Notes: generated from the sequence alone by a model not told the origin. Counted from the stretch's first letter, positions 1 to 8,902 are shown. The stretch: DNA of 64,000 nucleotides from Actinocorallia sp. API 0066 (GCF_020991275.1 NZ_JAJLQY010000001.1:124001-188000), one strand, 5' to 3'. Program-made: numbers and translations.

Positions 1-624
1 CCCCAGGAGTCGGCCGCGATCCTAGGCGCCTACGCCGACGCCATCCAGACGGTCTTCCTGTACGCGGTGCCCGTCACGGCACTCGCGTTCGTCGCAAGCT
101 GGTTCCTCAAGGAAGTCCCCCTGAAGACCGCCACAAGGGAGGCGGGCATAGGCGAGAGCCTGGGCGCCCCCACCGAACGCTCGTCCCGCGCCGAGCTGGA
201 GACCTGCCTGGCCCGCCTCCTCCGCCGCGACCCCACCGCCCGAGTCCTCTACGGCCAGCTGGCCGCCCGAGCGGGCCTGGACCTCCCGGCCGGAAGCATC
301 TGGGCCCTCTGCCGCATCGCCCAGGCCGGCGTCATCACCGGCCGAGACCTAGCAGGCCAAGCCGAAACCACCCGAGAAAAAGGCCGCCACTACGTAGACG
401 AACTAGTCGCCGAGGGCCTGGTAAACCGAGACGGCGAAGCCCTAGTCATCACCAACACCGGCCGAGCCTACGCCGAACGCATCTGGCAAACCCGCCGCCG
501 CGCCCTAGACCACCTCCTAGACGGCTGGAACCCCACCCACCACCCCGAACTAACCACCCTCCTAGACCAAATGAGCCGAGACTCCCTAGGCACCCCCAAA
601 GACCTCACCACCCTCTCCCCCTAA
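1..624 (+). CDS. MFS drug exporter (DHA2/EmrB-QacA type), C-terminal part with a MarR-like tail (5' end outside window)
   Basis: The reading frame is open from base 1, so the gene starts upstream of the window. The first ~35 residues hold the last transmembrane helix and the tail that follows it (FLYAVPVTALAFVASWFLKEVPL), as in 14-TM DHA2 exporters. The rest (about residues 55-205) is soluble and resembles the winged-helix MarR-like extension that many actinobacterial DHA2 proteins carry; DLAGQAETTREKGRHYVDEL looks like a recognition-helix region. The role is inferred as drug or metabolite efflux with a cytoplasmic domain of unknown ligand. The last 250 bases use A-ending codons (CTA, GTA, CGA, GAA) far more than neighbouring genes do. 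Substrate cannot be told. Confidence 0.8.
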   Translation, partial: PQESAAILGAYADAIQTVFLYAVPVTALAFVASWFLKEVPLKTATREAGIGESLGAPTERSSRAELETCLARLLRRDPTARVLYGQLAARAGLDLPAGSIWALCRIAQAGVITGRDLAGQAETTREKGRHYVDELVAEGLVNRDGEALVITNTGRAYAERIWQTRRRALDHLLDGWNPTHHPELTTLLDQMSRDSLGTPKDLTTLSP

Positions 625-631
625 CCCCCCA

Positions 632-838
632 TCACAGCCGCTCCACCCTCTCCACCGTCCCACCCGTCGCTCCGCAGCACGCCCGCCCGTCCAGCAGGTG
701 CCACCACGCCGCGTCGACCCGGCACAGGTAGCCGTCCGCCGTGTGCCGGTCCGCCAGCGTCTCCGCCTTCAGCTGCGCCACCAACCGACACCCACGATGC
801 GTCGGAGCCTGGCCGGGGGTGGGCGTGTGGTGGGTCAC
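632..838 (-). CDS. Small cysteine-containing hypothetical protein, 68 aa
   Basis: This is a 68-codon frame on the minus strand, in the gap between the exporter and the thiolase. It has a GTG start. The peptide looks protein-like rather than a shadow, with HRGCRLVAQLKAETLADRH, then GYLCRVDAAWWHLLDGRACC and a charged tail. It has four cysteines and a WW pair. No strong ribosome-binding site is visible, and the start could lie further upstream in the same frame. I do not recognise the family. It runs tail to tail with the exporter, whose stop lies 8 bases away. Confidence 0.45.
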   Translation of the reverse strand: MTHHTPTPGQAPTHRGCRLVAQLKAETLADRHTADGYLCRVDAAWWHLLDGRACCGATGGTVERVERL

Positions 839-931
839 CTTCGACTTGGGGGGTACCGGCGGGTAAGGTGGTACTGACACCGAACATGATTCGGTTCCGG
901 GACGGAACCCACCCCTAGTTTTGGAGGCGCA

Positions 932-2080
932 GTGGCCGAGGCTTACATCGTCGGAGCGGTCCGTACCCCCGTCGGTACCAAGAAGGGCGCGCTTGCCGGA
1001 GTCCACTCGGCGGACCTTGGCGCGCACGTGCTCAAGTCGCTCGTCGAGCGTACGGGGATCGACCCGTCGGCCGTCGAGGACGTGATCATGGGCTGTGTCA
1101 TGCAGGTCGGCGCGCAGACCCTGGACGTCGCGCGGACCGCGTGGCTGTCGGCGGGACTGCCCGAGAGCGTGCCCGGCGTCACCATCGACCGGCAGTGCGG
1201 CTCGTCGCAGCAGGCCGTGCACTTCGCCGCGCAGGGCGTCCTGTCCGGCACCCAGGACCTCGTCGTCGCCGCGGGCGTGGAGAACATGGCGGCGGTGCCG
1301 ATGGGCGCCTCCGTGCCGTTCACCGCCGAGGGCCCCACCGCGGGCCTGCCCTGGGGCGGGGGCTGGGGCGAGCGCTACGGCAAGCAGGAGATCTCCCAGT
1401 TCCGCGGCGCCGAGCTGATGGCCGAGAAGTGGGGTCTCACCCGCGACCAGCTTGAGGAGTTCGCCCTCGAGTCCAACGTGCGCGCCGGCAAGGCCATCGC
1501 GGCCGGGTACTTCGACCGTGAGATCGCCCCGCTGGCGGGCGTCGAGCGCGACGAGTGCGCGCGCCCCGACACCACGCTGGAGAAGATGGCGGGCCTGAAG
1601 ACGCTGCGTGAGGGCGGCGTCATCACCGCCGCCGTCTCCTCCCAGATCGCGGTCGGCGCCTCCGCGCTGCTCATCGCCTCCGAGGAGGCGGTGAAGACCC
1701 ACAACCTGAAGCCGCGCGCGCGCATCCACACCCTCGCCCTCGCGGGCTCCGACCCGGTCTACATGCTGACCGGCCCGATCCCGGCGACCGAGAAGGCCCT
1801 CAAGAAGTCCGGCCTGACGATCGACGACATCGACGTCACCGAGATCAACGAGGCGTTCGCCCCGGTCGTCCTGGCCTGGCAGCAGGAGATCGGCGCCGAC
1901 CCGGCCAAGGTGAACCCGAACGGCGGCGCGATCGCCCTCGGCCACCCGCTGGGCGCCACCGGCGGCATCCTCATGGCCAAGCTCCTGCACGAGCTGGAGC
2001 GCACCGGCGGCCGCTACGGCCTCCAGACGATGTGTGAGGGCGGCGGCCAGGCCAACGCCACCATCATCGAGCGCCTCTGA
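932..2080 (+). CDS. Thiolase family protein (acetyl-CoA C-acyltransferase)
   Basis: At 382 residues this matches the usual length of degradative or biosynthetic thiolases, which cleave 3-ketoacyl-CoA or condense two acyl-CoAs in fatty-acid, steroid or acetoacetyl-CoA metabolism. All catalytic parts are visible: nucleophile Cys89 in DRQCGSS, the NEAFA motif, His338 in GGAIALGHPLGATG, and Cys368 in MCEGGG. The GTG start is supported by GGAGG a few bases upstream. A strong hairpin terminator follows, so it is probably transcribed alone. The N-terminal half resembles FadA5-type and other actinobacterial single-subunit thiolases. The sequence does not show which chain length or direction it serves. 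Confidence 0.93.
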   Translation: MAEAYIVGAVRTPVGTKKGALAGVHSADLGAHVLKSLVERTGIDPSAVEDVIMGCVMQVGAQTLDVARTAWLSAGLPESVPGVTIDRQCGSSQQAVHFAAQGVLSGTQDLVVAAGVENMAAVPMGASVPFTAEGPTAGLPWGGGWGERYGKQEISQFRGAELMAEKWGLTRDQLEEFALESNVRAGKAIAAGYFDREIAPLAGVERDECARPDTTLEKMAGLKTLREGGVITAAVSSQIAVGASALLIASEEAVKTHNLKPRARIHTLALAGSDPVYMLTGPIPATEKALKKSGLTIDDIDVTEINEAFAPVVLAWQQEIGADPAKVNPNGGAIALGHPLGATGGILMAKLLHELERTGGRYGLQTMCEGGGQANATIIERL

Positions 2081-2102
2081 CCCCTCAAGGGTGACGCGTC
2101 GT

Positions 2103-2133
2103 AGGCCGGGACGGGCCATCGCCGTCCCGGCCT
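2103..2133 (+). terminator. Intrinsic terminator after the thiolase gene
   Basis: A 12-bp perfect inverted repeat (AGGCCGGGACGG and its complement, loop about 7) is followed by CCGTCTTTT. It lies 22 bases after the thiolase stop codon. Confidence 0.8.
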
Positions 2134-2230
2134 CCGTCTTTTCCGCGTGCTGCTTCCCTGTGCTCTCTTTGTCGGTGGGGCACCGTCGTTTCACCGGGAC
2201 GAGGGGGACGCGCGGCTAGGGTCCTGACCC

Positions 2231-2446
2231 ATGGCGGATGAGACCACCCCTGCGACCCCTGTGACCAGCGCCTCGACCTCGCCGTCGGCGCCCGTCCCCG
2301 CTGCTCCCGCGCCCGCGACGGCGCCGGTGGCGGACGCGCCGAAGCGGCCCGCCAAGGCCAAACGCCGCAAGTCGGTGCCGTCGATCTTCCCGATGCCGGG
2401 CAAGGCACAGCCCGAGGCCGCCGACGGAGTCGACGGAACCGCTTGA
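2231..2446 (+). CDS. Small Ala/Pro/Thr-rich hypothetical protein, 71 aa
   Basis: The first 35 residues are low-complexity Ala/Pro/Thr/Ser. A basic patch follows (KRPAKAKRRK, about residues 38-47), then SVPSIFPMPGKAQPE and an acidic end. Third codon positions are GC-rich, as in real genes here, and the IclR gene starts 30 bases downstream, so the two may be cotranscribed. There is no signal peptide or membrane segment and no clear ribosome-binding site. I do not recognise the family. It is likely disordered and might bind nucleic acid through the basic patch, which is inference only. Confidence 0.45.
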   Translation: MADETTPATPVTSASTSPSAPVPAAPAPATAPVADAPKRPAKAKRRKSVPSIFPMPGKAQPEAADGVDGTA

Positions 2447-2476
2447 CCGGGCGGCGCCGAACGGTGTTCGCTTTCC

Positions 2477-3232
2477 GTGATGGACGAGACACGCAGACCC
2501 ACGCTGATCGCGTCGGTGCAACGTGCGCTCCGCCTCCTGGAGGCCGTCGCCGGGCATCCGTCCGGCGCCCCGGCCAAACTCCTGGCGCGTGAGGCGGGGC
2601 TGCCGCTGGCCACCTCCTACCATCTGCTGCGCACCCTCGCCCACGAGGGCTACGTCGTGAAGCTGCCCGACGGCGCGTGGCTGCTCGGCGCGCGTGTCGG
2701 CGAGCTGCACGGCAGGGCGGGCGGCCAGGTGCTGCTCGGCAGGGTCCGCCCGATCCTGGACGACCTGCGCAAGTCGCTCGGCGCGGCCGCCTACCTCGCG
2801 GTGCACCAGGACGACGAGATCCGGCTGATCGACGTCGCGGACTCGCCGCGCACCCCGCGCGTCGACCTCTGGGTCGGCTTCGACGAGGCGGCCCACGCCA
2901 CCGCGATAGGCAAGTGCCTGCTCGGCCAGCTCGACGACGAGAGCCGGCGCGACTACCTGTCCCGGCACCCGCTGGTGTCGCTGACCCGCAACACCATCAC
3001 CGAGCGGGAACGCCTGGAGCGGGCCCTCACGCCCGACGGCATCGCGATGGACCGCGAGGAGTACGCGCTCGGCACCGGATGCGCCGCGGTGCCCGTCACG
3101 GACGCCGAGGGCGCCGTGGTGGGCGCGCTTGCCGTCTCGTGCCGGCCGCAGCGCCTGGGCCGTCTCACGGCCGACCAGGCGCCGCTGCGGGCCGCCGCGG
3201 CCCGGATGGGCAGGGTGCTCGCGCTCGCTTGA
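2477..3232 (+). CDS. IclR family transcriptional regulator
   Basis: This is a 251-residue protein with the IclR layout. The N-terminal winged helix-turn-helix spans about residues 8-68 (SVQRALRLLEAVAG, then LAREAGLPLATSYHLLRTL), and the C-terminal effector domain spans about 75-250 (HATAIGKCLLGQL, GTGCAAVPVTDAEG). IclR proteins bind operators as dimers and sense small acids or their CoA-pathway intermediates. The start is GTG at 2477 or the adjacent ATG at 2480. It may control the upstream thiolase or itself, but no operator was identified. Confidence 0.9.
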   Translation: MMDETRRPTLIASVQRALRLLEAVAGHPSGAPAKLLAREAGLPLATSYHLLRTLAHEGYVVKLPDGAWLLGARVGELHGRAGGQVLLGRVRPILDDLRKSLGAAAYLAVHQDDEIRLIDVADSPRTPRVDLWVGFDEAAHATAIGKCLLGQLDDESRRDYLSRHPLVSLTRNTITERERLERALTPDGIAMDREEYALGTGCAAVPVTDAEGAVVGALAVSCRPQRLGRLTADQAPLRAAAARMGRVLALA

Positions 3233-3270
3233 TCCCCGCGGCGCGGGCCGCCACTGTAGGCTCGGATGCC

Positions 3271-4002
3271 GTGTCCGAGAAGAACCAGCCGGTCCAGCCC
3301 GCCGCAGGTGAAGGCGCCCTGGAGAACCACCTCGGTGGCGACGAGGCGCGCAACTACCGCAAGTACGAGTACGACATGGTCGCGCCGCACGTCGGGCGGT
3401 CGCTGCTGGAGATCGGGTCGGGACTCGGCCACTTCTCCGAGCAGTTCGCCGGACGGCTCGACTACCTCGCCGTGAGCGACAACGACCCCTACTGCGTCGA
3501 GCAGCTCGCCAAGCGCTACGCCGACGACTCCGGGGTCGAGGTGCTCTCGCTGGCGCTGCCCGCGAAGGTCGGCATCCGCCAGAAGGTCGACACGGTCGTC
3601 ATGATGAACGTCCTGGAGCACATCGCCGAGGACGTCCAGGCGCTGCGCGACCTCGCGGCCGTGGTGGAGCCCGGCGGCCGGATCGTCATCTGGGTGCCCG
3701 GCTACATGCAGCTTTATGGGGACTTCGACCGCAAGGTCGGGCACGTCACCCGGTACACGCCGAAGACGCTCGGGAAGACGATCGCCGAGGCCGGGCTCGA
3801 AGCCGAGGTGCTGAAGCCGATCAACTTCCTTGGCGGCATCGCCTGGTGGGCGGCGGTGCGCCGGGGCGGCGTCGGCTACCCGGACCCGCGCCTGGTCAAG
3901 ATCTACGACCGCACGGTGATCCCGACGACCAGGTTCCTGGAGCGGCTGTTCCGGCCGCCGTTCGGGCAGACGGTCTTCGCGGTCGCGAGAGTCCCGGGCT
4001 GA
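3271..4002 (+). CDS. Class I SAM-dependent methyltransferase
   Basis: A 243-residue Rossmann-type methyltransferase. The SAM-binding glycine motif is LLEIGSGLGHFSE (about residues 45-57), an acidic end of strand 2 follows in AVSDNDPYC, and MNVLEHI with LRDLAAVVEPGGRIVIWVPG gives the later motifs. The family is the Methyltransf_11/12 or UbiE-like group that often acts on lipids, sugars or small molecules. The substrate is not evident. The GTG at 3271 was chosen because it begins a compact N-terminus just after the IclR gene; the frame stays open upstream but overlaps that gene. The next gene starts 12 bases after the stop, which suggests cotranscription. Confidence 0.85.
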   Translation: MSEKNQPVQPAAGEGALENHLGGDEARNYRKYEYDMVAPHVGRSLLEIGSGLGHFSEQFAGRLDYLAVSDNDPYCVEQLAKRYADDSGVEVLSLALPAKVGIRQKVDTVVMMNVLEHIAEDVQALRDLAAVVEPGGRIVIWVPGYMQLYGDFDRKVGHVTRYTPKTLGKTIAEAGLEAEVLKPINFLGGIAWWAAVRRGGVGYPDPRLVKIYDRTVIPTTRFLERLFRPPFGQTVFAVARVPG

Positions 4003-4013
4003 CAAGGCCGAAC

Positions 4014-4553
4014 GTGTTCCAGCCGAGCCGCGGCGCCCGCCGGAAGGCCGGTCGCCGTTCGACCCGGTCGGCCTTCGGCGTCGTGGCGGCCGTCGGCGCG
4101 GGCGCCGTCCTGGTGCTCGTCATCGCCGCCGCCCTGCTCCACGACGAGCCGCCGCCGCCCGCCGCACCGCGGACCGACCCGGCGTCGGCGAGCGGGGGAG
4201 GGCCGCCGCGAGGCGTGTTCCCGCGCGCCTTCGCCGGGACGTGGCGGGGCGCCCTCGCCACCGACGACGGCGGCTGGGAGGTGCAGCTCGCGCTTCCGCT
4301 CGGGGAGGGCACCGGATCCGTCCGGTACTACCAGCACGGCGCGCTGGAGTGCCGCGGCACCGTACGCCACCTCGCCCAGCGCCGCACCGTGCTGCGCCTG
4401 GAGGAGCGGACCCCCAACTGCGACCCCAACAAGTCGGGGATCGTGCGGCTCACCGTCGAGGGCGACCGGCTGCGGCACGCCTGGTTCGCCGACGCCGACG
4501 ACCTCGCGCAGGACGCGCCCTCGTTCCACGGGGTCCTGGACCGGGTCGGCTGA
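4014..4553 (+). CDS. Hypothetical membrane-anchored extracellular protein
   Basis: A 179-residue protein. The cytoplasmic N-terminus is basic (SRGARRKAGRRSTRS). One membrane helix follows at about residues 21-44 (FGVVAAVGAGAVLVLVIAAALL), then a Pro/Ala/Ser linker and a ~110-residue domain with FAGTWRGALATDDGGWEVQL and two cysteines (ALECRG, TPNCDPN) that could form a disulfide outside the cell. Similar beta-rich domains sit behind membrane anchors or Ser/Thr kinases in actinomycetes, but I cannot name the family. It begins 12 bases after the methyltransferase gene with GTG and ends just before a convergent gene. Confidence 0.7.
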   Translation: MFQPSRGARRKAGRRSTRSAFGVVAAVGAGAVLVLVIAAALLHDEPPPPAAPRTDPASASGGGPPRGVFPRAFAGTWRGALATDDGGWEVQLALPLGEGTGSVRYYQHGALECRGTVRHLAQRRTVLRLEERTPNCDPNKSGIVRLTVEGDRLRHAWFADADDLAQDAPSFHGVLDRVG

Positions 4554-4571
4554 CCTGCCCCTGGACGGCCC

Positions 4572-5453
4572 TCAGACGTGCGCCAGGGCCGCGATGGAGT
4601 CGTCGTCGCAGGTGGCGAAGAACTCGCCGGCGACGTCCTCCAGATGGCCCAGGGACTCCGCGCGGAACAGGTCCGTCTGGTACTTCGTGATGTCGTAGGC
4701 GGTCGAGCCCATCGCGCGGACGTCCAGCGGGTGGATCGACATCGAGCGGAACTCCTCGATCTCCCCGTAGGACGACAGGATGCCCGCGCCGTACGCCTTG
4801 AGTTCGCCGTCCTCGTCGACGACGCCGAACTCCAGGGTGAACCAGAAGACCTTGGAGACGAACTCCAGCGCCTCTTCCGTCTCGATCCTGCGGGCGGCGT
4901 CTCCGGCGGCCCGGTAGAGGGCGGCGTACCTGTCGGACGCCAGGGCGTTGCCGTGCCCGAGCACCTCGTGCAGGACGTCGGGCTCCGGCGTGTAGAAGGG
5001 CGTGCTGTGGTGGCGGATGTACTGGGTGGCGTGGAAGAGGGAGTCGGCCAGGGAGCCGTAGAACTCCCGCAGGGGCACCAGGCCCGCCGCCGGTAGGTAG
5101 TTGAACCCGGTGAGGGCCCCGAGGCGGCCGGAGACCTCGCGGAGCTGCGGGATGCGGTCGGCGGGCAGGCGGAGCCGCGCCTTGGCGTCCAGGTACTCGG
5201 CGGCGGCGTAGCGCCGGTGCTTGGCGTCGAGCTCGGCCGACACCAGCCGCCACACCTCGTGCTCCTCGGGCGTGTAGGCGGCCTCCGGCAGCGGGTCGCC
5301 CCTGCGGTGCTCAAGGGCGAGCCGGGCGATGGCGTTGCGGCGCTCCCGGTACACGGGGTCGGCGAACCCGGGGTGCCCGCTCGCCAGCTCGACGGTCACG
5401 GCGCCGTGCTCGTCCCGGGTCACGGGCGCGAAGTACTGTGCCTCTTCGAACAT
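4572..5453 (-). CDS. phhA: Phenylalanine 4-monooxygenase (bacterial, pterin-dependent)
   Basis: This 293-residue protein is the catalytic domain of aromatic amino acid hydroxylases, without the animal regulatory domain. It would convert phenylalanine to tyrosine using O2, Fe(II) and tetrahydropterin. The iron ligands are visible: His162 and His167 in DVLHEVLGHGNA and Glu208 in VFWFTLEFG. HATQYIRHHSTPFYTPEPD is the typical pterin/Phe pocket region. The ATG at 5453 is preceded by GAGGAGG at good spacing; an upstream in-frame ATG gives an unlikely extension. No pterin dehydratase (phhB) is adjacent. It is divergent from deoC. Tryptophan hydroxylase specificity cannot be excluded. Confidence 0.9.
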   Translation of the reverse strand: MFEEAQYFAPVTRDEHGAVTVELASGHPGFADPVYRERRNAIARLALEHRRGDPLPEAAYTPEEHEVWRLVSAELDAKHRRYAAAEYLDAKARLRLPADRIPQLREVSGRLGALTGFNYLPAAGLVPLREFYGSLADSLFHATQYIRHHSTPFYTPEPDVLHEVLGHGNALASDRYAALYRAAGDAARRIETEEALEFVSKVFWFTLEFGVVDEDGELKAYGAGILSSYGEIEEFRSMSIHPLDVRAMGSTAYDITKYQTDLFRAESLGHLEDVAGEFFATCDDDSIAALAHV

Positions 5454-5659
5454 GTCGGCCTCCTCCTCGTCGCGGAGCCGATTACGCGTCCTGGTTCCAT
5501 CATGCGCCGTCTGTCCACAGGCCGGGATCACGGGGTGGATCGGCCGGGTTACGCTGGGTCTCCCGGTTTGGCGGATCCGCCAAAGAAGGCGGGCTCCCCC
5601 AGGGGGGCGTTGTCCGGATATCCGCAGTTCGCGGGCCGGGTTTGGTGGGAGGCGGGCGG

Positions 5660-6583
5660 ATGACGGATGCTGTGGCGGTGACGAGTACCAGAGAGCTCAG
5701 GGGCGTGCTGCACGGCCTGCCGGGCGTCGACGAGGTCGGCGCGAAGGCACGCGCGGCCCGTCTCGGCACCCGGTCGATCAAGAACGACACCAAGGCGGCG
5801 GCGATCGACCTGGCCATCTCCATGGTCGACCTGACCACCCTGGAGGGGGCCGACACGCCGGGCAAGGTCCGGGCCCTGTGCGTCAAGGCCGTCCGGACGG
5901 CGCCGGGCGCGCCGACGGTCGGGGCCGTGTGCGTCTACCCGGATCTGGTGAAGGTCGCCGTCGAGGCGCTGGCGGGCTCCGGCGTCGGGATCGCCTCGGT
6001 GGCCACCGCGTTCCCGGCGGGCCGCGCCCCGCTGGAGGTCAAGCTCGCCGACACCCGCCGCGCGGTCGCCGACGGCGCCACCGAGATCGACATGGTGATC
6101 GACCGCGGCGCGTTCCTGACCGGCGACTACGGCAGGGTCTTCGACGAGATCACGGCGGTGAAGGAGGCGTGCGGGGAGGCGCATCTCAAGGTCATCCTGG
6201 AGACGGGCGAACTCGCCACCTACGACAACGTGCGGCGCGCGTCCTGGCTGGCGATGCTGGCGGGCGCCGACTTCATCAAGACGTCCACGGGCAAGATCCA
6301 GCCCGCCGCCACCCCGCCGGTGGTGCTCGTCATGCTCCAGGCGGTCCGCGACTTCCAGGCCGAGCACGGCAGGGTCGTCGGGGTGAAGCCCGCGGGCGGC
6401 ATCCGCACCACCAAGGACGCGCTGAAGCTGCTCGTCCAGGTGAACGAGGTCGCCGGGCCGCGCTGGCTCGACCCGAGGCTGTTCCGCATCGGCGCCTCCA
6501 GCCTCCTCAACGACCTGCTCATGCAGCGGGAGAAGCTCGCCACCGGCGTCTACTCCGGCCCCGACTACTTCACGCTGGACTAG
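5660..6583 (+). CDS. deoC: Deoxyribose-phosphate aldolase
   Basis: A 307-residue DeoC of the longer actinobacterial type. It splits 2-deoxyribose-5-phosphate into acetaldehyde and glyceraldehyde-3-phosphate in deoxynucleoside breakdown. The Schiff-base lysine lies in FIKTSTGKIQP; other active-site parts are ATEIDMVIDRGAF and GVKPAGGIRTT. The ATG at 5660 has GGGAGG upstream. The aldehyde dehydrogenase gene starts 2 bases after the stop, so the acetaldehyde produced is likely oxidised by the next enzyme. The first of the three genes in this likely operon. Confidence 0.95.
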   Translation: MTDAVAVTSTRELRGVLHGLPGVDEVGAKARAARLGTRSIKNDTKAAAIDLAISMVDLTTLEGADTPGKVRALCVKAVRTAPGAPTVGAVCVYPDLVKVAVEALAGSGVGIASVATAFPAGRAPLEVKLADTRRAVADGATEIDMVIDRGAFLTGDYGRVFDEITAVKEACGEAHLKVILETGELATYDNVRRASWLAMLAGADFIKTSTGKIQPAATPPVVLVMLQAVRDFQAEHGRVVGVKPAGGIRTTKDALKLLVQVNEVAGPRWLDPRLFRIGASSLLNDLLMQREKLATGVYSGPDYFTLD

Positions 6584-6585
6584 CC

Positions 6586-8016
6586 ATGATCTTCGACACC
6601 GGGTACGCGCCCGCCCCCGAGTCCACCTCCGTGGTGGACCTCCGGGCGTCCTACGGGCTGTTCATCGACGGCGGGTTCGTCACGGGCAAGGAGACCTTCC
6701 CGACGATCAACCCGGCCACCGAGGAGACCCTCGCGGAGGTCGCCCTCGCCGGGGCCGGGGAGGTGGACGCGGCCGTCGCAGCCGCGCGGACCGCTTACGA
6801 GAACGTCTGGGGGCCGATGCCGGGCGCCGAGCGCGCCAAGTACCTGTACCGGATCGCCCGGATCATCCAGGAGCGGTCGCGCGAGCTGGCCGTGCTGGAG
6901 ACCCTCGACAACGGCAAGCCGATCCGGGAGACCCGCGACGTCGACCTCCCGCTGGTCGCCGCGCACTTCTTCCACTACGCGGGCTGGGCCGACAAGCTGG
7001 AGTACGCCGGGTACGGCACCACCCCGGTCGGGGTCGCGGGCCAGGTCATCCCGTGGAACTTCCCGCTGCTCATGCTGGCCTGGAAGATCGCGCCCGCGCT
7101 GGCCTGCGGCAACACCGTGGTCCTCAAACCCGCTGAGACGACTCCGCTGACGGCTCTTGCCTTCGCGGAGATCTGTCAGCAGGCCGAGCTGCCTGCGGGC
7201 GTCGTCAACATCGTCACGGGCGCGGGGGAGACGGGCCGTCTCCTGGTGGAGCACCCGGGGGTGGACAAGGTCGCCTTCACCGGGTCCACCGAGGTGGGCA
7301 GGCAGATAGCGCACGCGCTGGCGGGCACGTCCAAGCGGCTCAGCCTTGAGCTGGGCGGCAAGGGCGCCAACATCGTCTTCGACGACGCGCCCCTGGACCA
7401 GGCGGTCGAGGGCGTCGTCAACGCGATCTTCTTCAACCAGGGGCACGTGTGCTGCGCGGGCTCCCGGCTGCTCGTCCAGGAGTCCGTGGCCGAGGAGCTG
7501 CTGGCGAAGCTGCGGGCCCGGATGGAGACGCTCGTCGTGGGCGACCCGCTGGACAAGAACACCGACGTCGGGGCGGTCAACTCCGCAGCCCAGCTCGCCA
7601 GGATCCGGGAGCTCGTCGCATCGGGCGTCGAAGAGGGCGCCGAGCCGTGGTCGCCGCCGTGCGCGCTGCCCGAGCGCGGGTTCTGGTTCGCGCCGACGGT
7701 CTTCACTTGCGTCGCCGCCAGCCACCGCGTCGCCCGGGAGGAGATCTTCGGGCCCGTGCTGTCCGTCCTCACCTTCCGCACGCCCGAGGAGGCCGTGGAG
7801 AAGGCCAACAACACCCCCTACGGGCTGTCGGCCGGGATCTGGACGGAGAAGGGCTCCCGCATCCTCGCCGTCGCCGAGAAGCTGCGCGCGGGCGTGGTGT
7901 GGGCCAACACGTTCAACCAGTTCGACCCCGCGTCGCCCTTCGGCGGCTTCAAGGAGTCCGGCTACGGGCGCGAGGGCGGCAGGCACGGGCTGGAGGCGTA
8001 CCTTGCCCAAGGCTGA
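6586..8016 (+). CDS. Aldehyde dehydrogenase family protein
   Basis: A full-length NAD(P)-dependent aldehyde dehydrogenase of 476 residues. It has [10 protein letters not shown], the coenzyme-binding FTGSTEVG, the general base Glu in LELGGKGAN and the nucleophile in GHVCCAGSR (a Cys-Cys pair), plus the C-terminal [13 protein letters not shown] and [14 protein letters not shown] motifs. Its position directly after deoC suggests it oxidises acetaldehyde from deoxyribose phosphate; this is inference. The start codon lies 2 bases after the deoC stop. The next gene overlaps its end by 14 bases. Confidence 0.93.
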   Translation: MIFDTGYAPAPESTSVVDLRASYGLFIDGGFVTGKETFPTINPATEETLAEVALAGAGEVDAAVAAARTAYENVWGPMPGAERAKYLYRIARIIQERSRELAVLETLDNGKPIRETRDVDLPLVAAHFFHYAGWADKLEYAGYGTTPVGVAGQVIPWNFPLLMLAWKIAPALACGNTVVLKPAETTPLTALAFAEICQQAELPAGVVNIVTGAGETGRLLVEHPGVDKVAFTGSTEVGRQIAHALAGTSKRLSLELGGKGANIVFDDAPLDQAVEGVVNAIFFNQGHVCCAGSRLLVQESVAEELLAKLRARMETLVVGDPLDKNTDVGAVNSAAQLARIRELVASGVEEGAEPWSPPCALPERGFWFAPTVFTCVAASHRVAREEIFGPVLSVLTFRTPEEAVEKANNTPYGLSAGIWTEKGSRILAVAEKLRAGVVWANTFNQFDPASPFGGFKESGYGREGGRHGLEAYLAQG

Positions 8017-8902
8017 CAAGAAGAACAAGAAGCCGAAGAGGACGGAAGGCGGACCGGTGCGGCTCAGCGTGCGCAAGACCTACAAGCTGTTCATCGGCGG
8101 GGCCTTCCCGCGCTCGGAATCCGGCAGGTCCTACGTGGTGCACGACGCCGACGGCGCGTTCCTGGCCAACGCCTCCCTCGCCTCCCGCAAGGACGTCCGC
8201 GACGCCGTCGTGGCCGCCCGCAAGGCGTTCGGGCCGTGGGCGGCGCGCACCGCCTACAACCGTGGCCAGATCCTCTACCGGATCGCCGAGATGCTGGAGG
8301 GGCGGCGCGCCCAGTTCGTCGCCGAGCTGCGCGCCACCGGCCGGTCCGCCGAGGCGGCCGGGGCCGAGGTGGACGCCGCGGTGGACCGCTGGGTCTGGTA
8401 CGCGGGCTGGGCCGACAAGGTCGCCGCCGTCGCGGGCAACCCCAACGCGGTCGCGGGGCCGTTCCTGAACATCTCCACGCCGGTGCCCACCGGTGTGGTG
8501 GGCGTGCTCGCGCCGGAGGGGTCGCCGCTGCTCGGGCTCGCCTCGGTGCTGGCGCCCGCCATCGCGACGGGCAACACCGCCGTCGCCGTCGCGGACTCCC
8601 CGCTGGTCGCCGTCACGTTCGCGGAGGTGCTCGCGACGTCCGATTTGCCGGGCGGCGTCGTCAACATCCTCACCGGGCACCGCGCGGAGCTCGCGCCGTG
8701 GCTCGCCGGGCACATGGACGTCAACGCGCTCGACCTCGCGGGCGCGTCTGCGGAGCTCGCCGCCGAGTGCGAGCGGGCGGCGGCGAGCAACCTCAAGCGG
8801 GTGCTGCGCCCCGCTGACGAGGACTGGCACGCCGACCCCGGGCTGCGCCGTCTCACCGCGTTCCTGGAGACGCGCACGGTGTGGCATCCGGTCGGTGTCT
8901 GA
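8003..8902 (+). CDS. Truncated aldehyde dehydrogenase-like protein lacking the catalytic domain
   Basis: This 299-residue protein matches only the N-terminal (coenzyme-binding) half of aldehyde dehydrogenases, about 475-500 residues in full. Recognisable parts are YKLFIGGAFPRSESGR, DRWVWYAGWADK, PTGVVGVLAPEGSPLLG and LPGGVVNILTGHR. After that the sequence leaves the family: the FTGS loop, the ELGG glutamate, the catalytic cysteine and the EIFGP motif are all absent. The stop is followed by unrelated sequence, so this is a shortened paralogue rather than an obvious frameshift. The start is TTG at 8003 with GGAGG 6 bases before it; a GTG at 8057 would remove the lysine-rich leader ([11 protein letters not shown]). 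It may be a structural partner of the full enzyme. Confidence 0.8.
   Translation: MPKADKKNKKPKRTEGGPVRLSVRKTYKLFIGGAFPRSESGRSYVVHDADGAFLANASLASRKDVRDAVVAARKAFGPWAARTAYNRGQILYRIAEMLEGRRAQFVAELRATGRSAEAAGAEVDAAVDRWVWYAGWADKVAAVAGNPNAVAGPFLNISTPVPTGVVGVLAPEGSPLLGLASVLAPAIATGNTAVAVADSPLVAVTFAEVLATSDLPGGVVNILTGHRAELAPWLAGHMDVNALDLAGASAELAAECERAAASNLKRVLRPADEDWHADPGLRRLTAFLETRTVWHPVGV

Noticed and set aside
5329-8016. An 895-codon frame that would fuse an upstream leader to the aldehyde dehydrogenase
   Set aside because: The leader overlaps deoC and phhA in another frame; the ATG at 6586, directly after the deoC stop, starts the family N-terminus.
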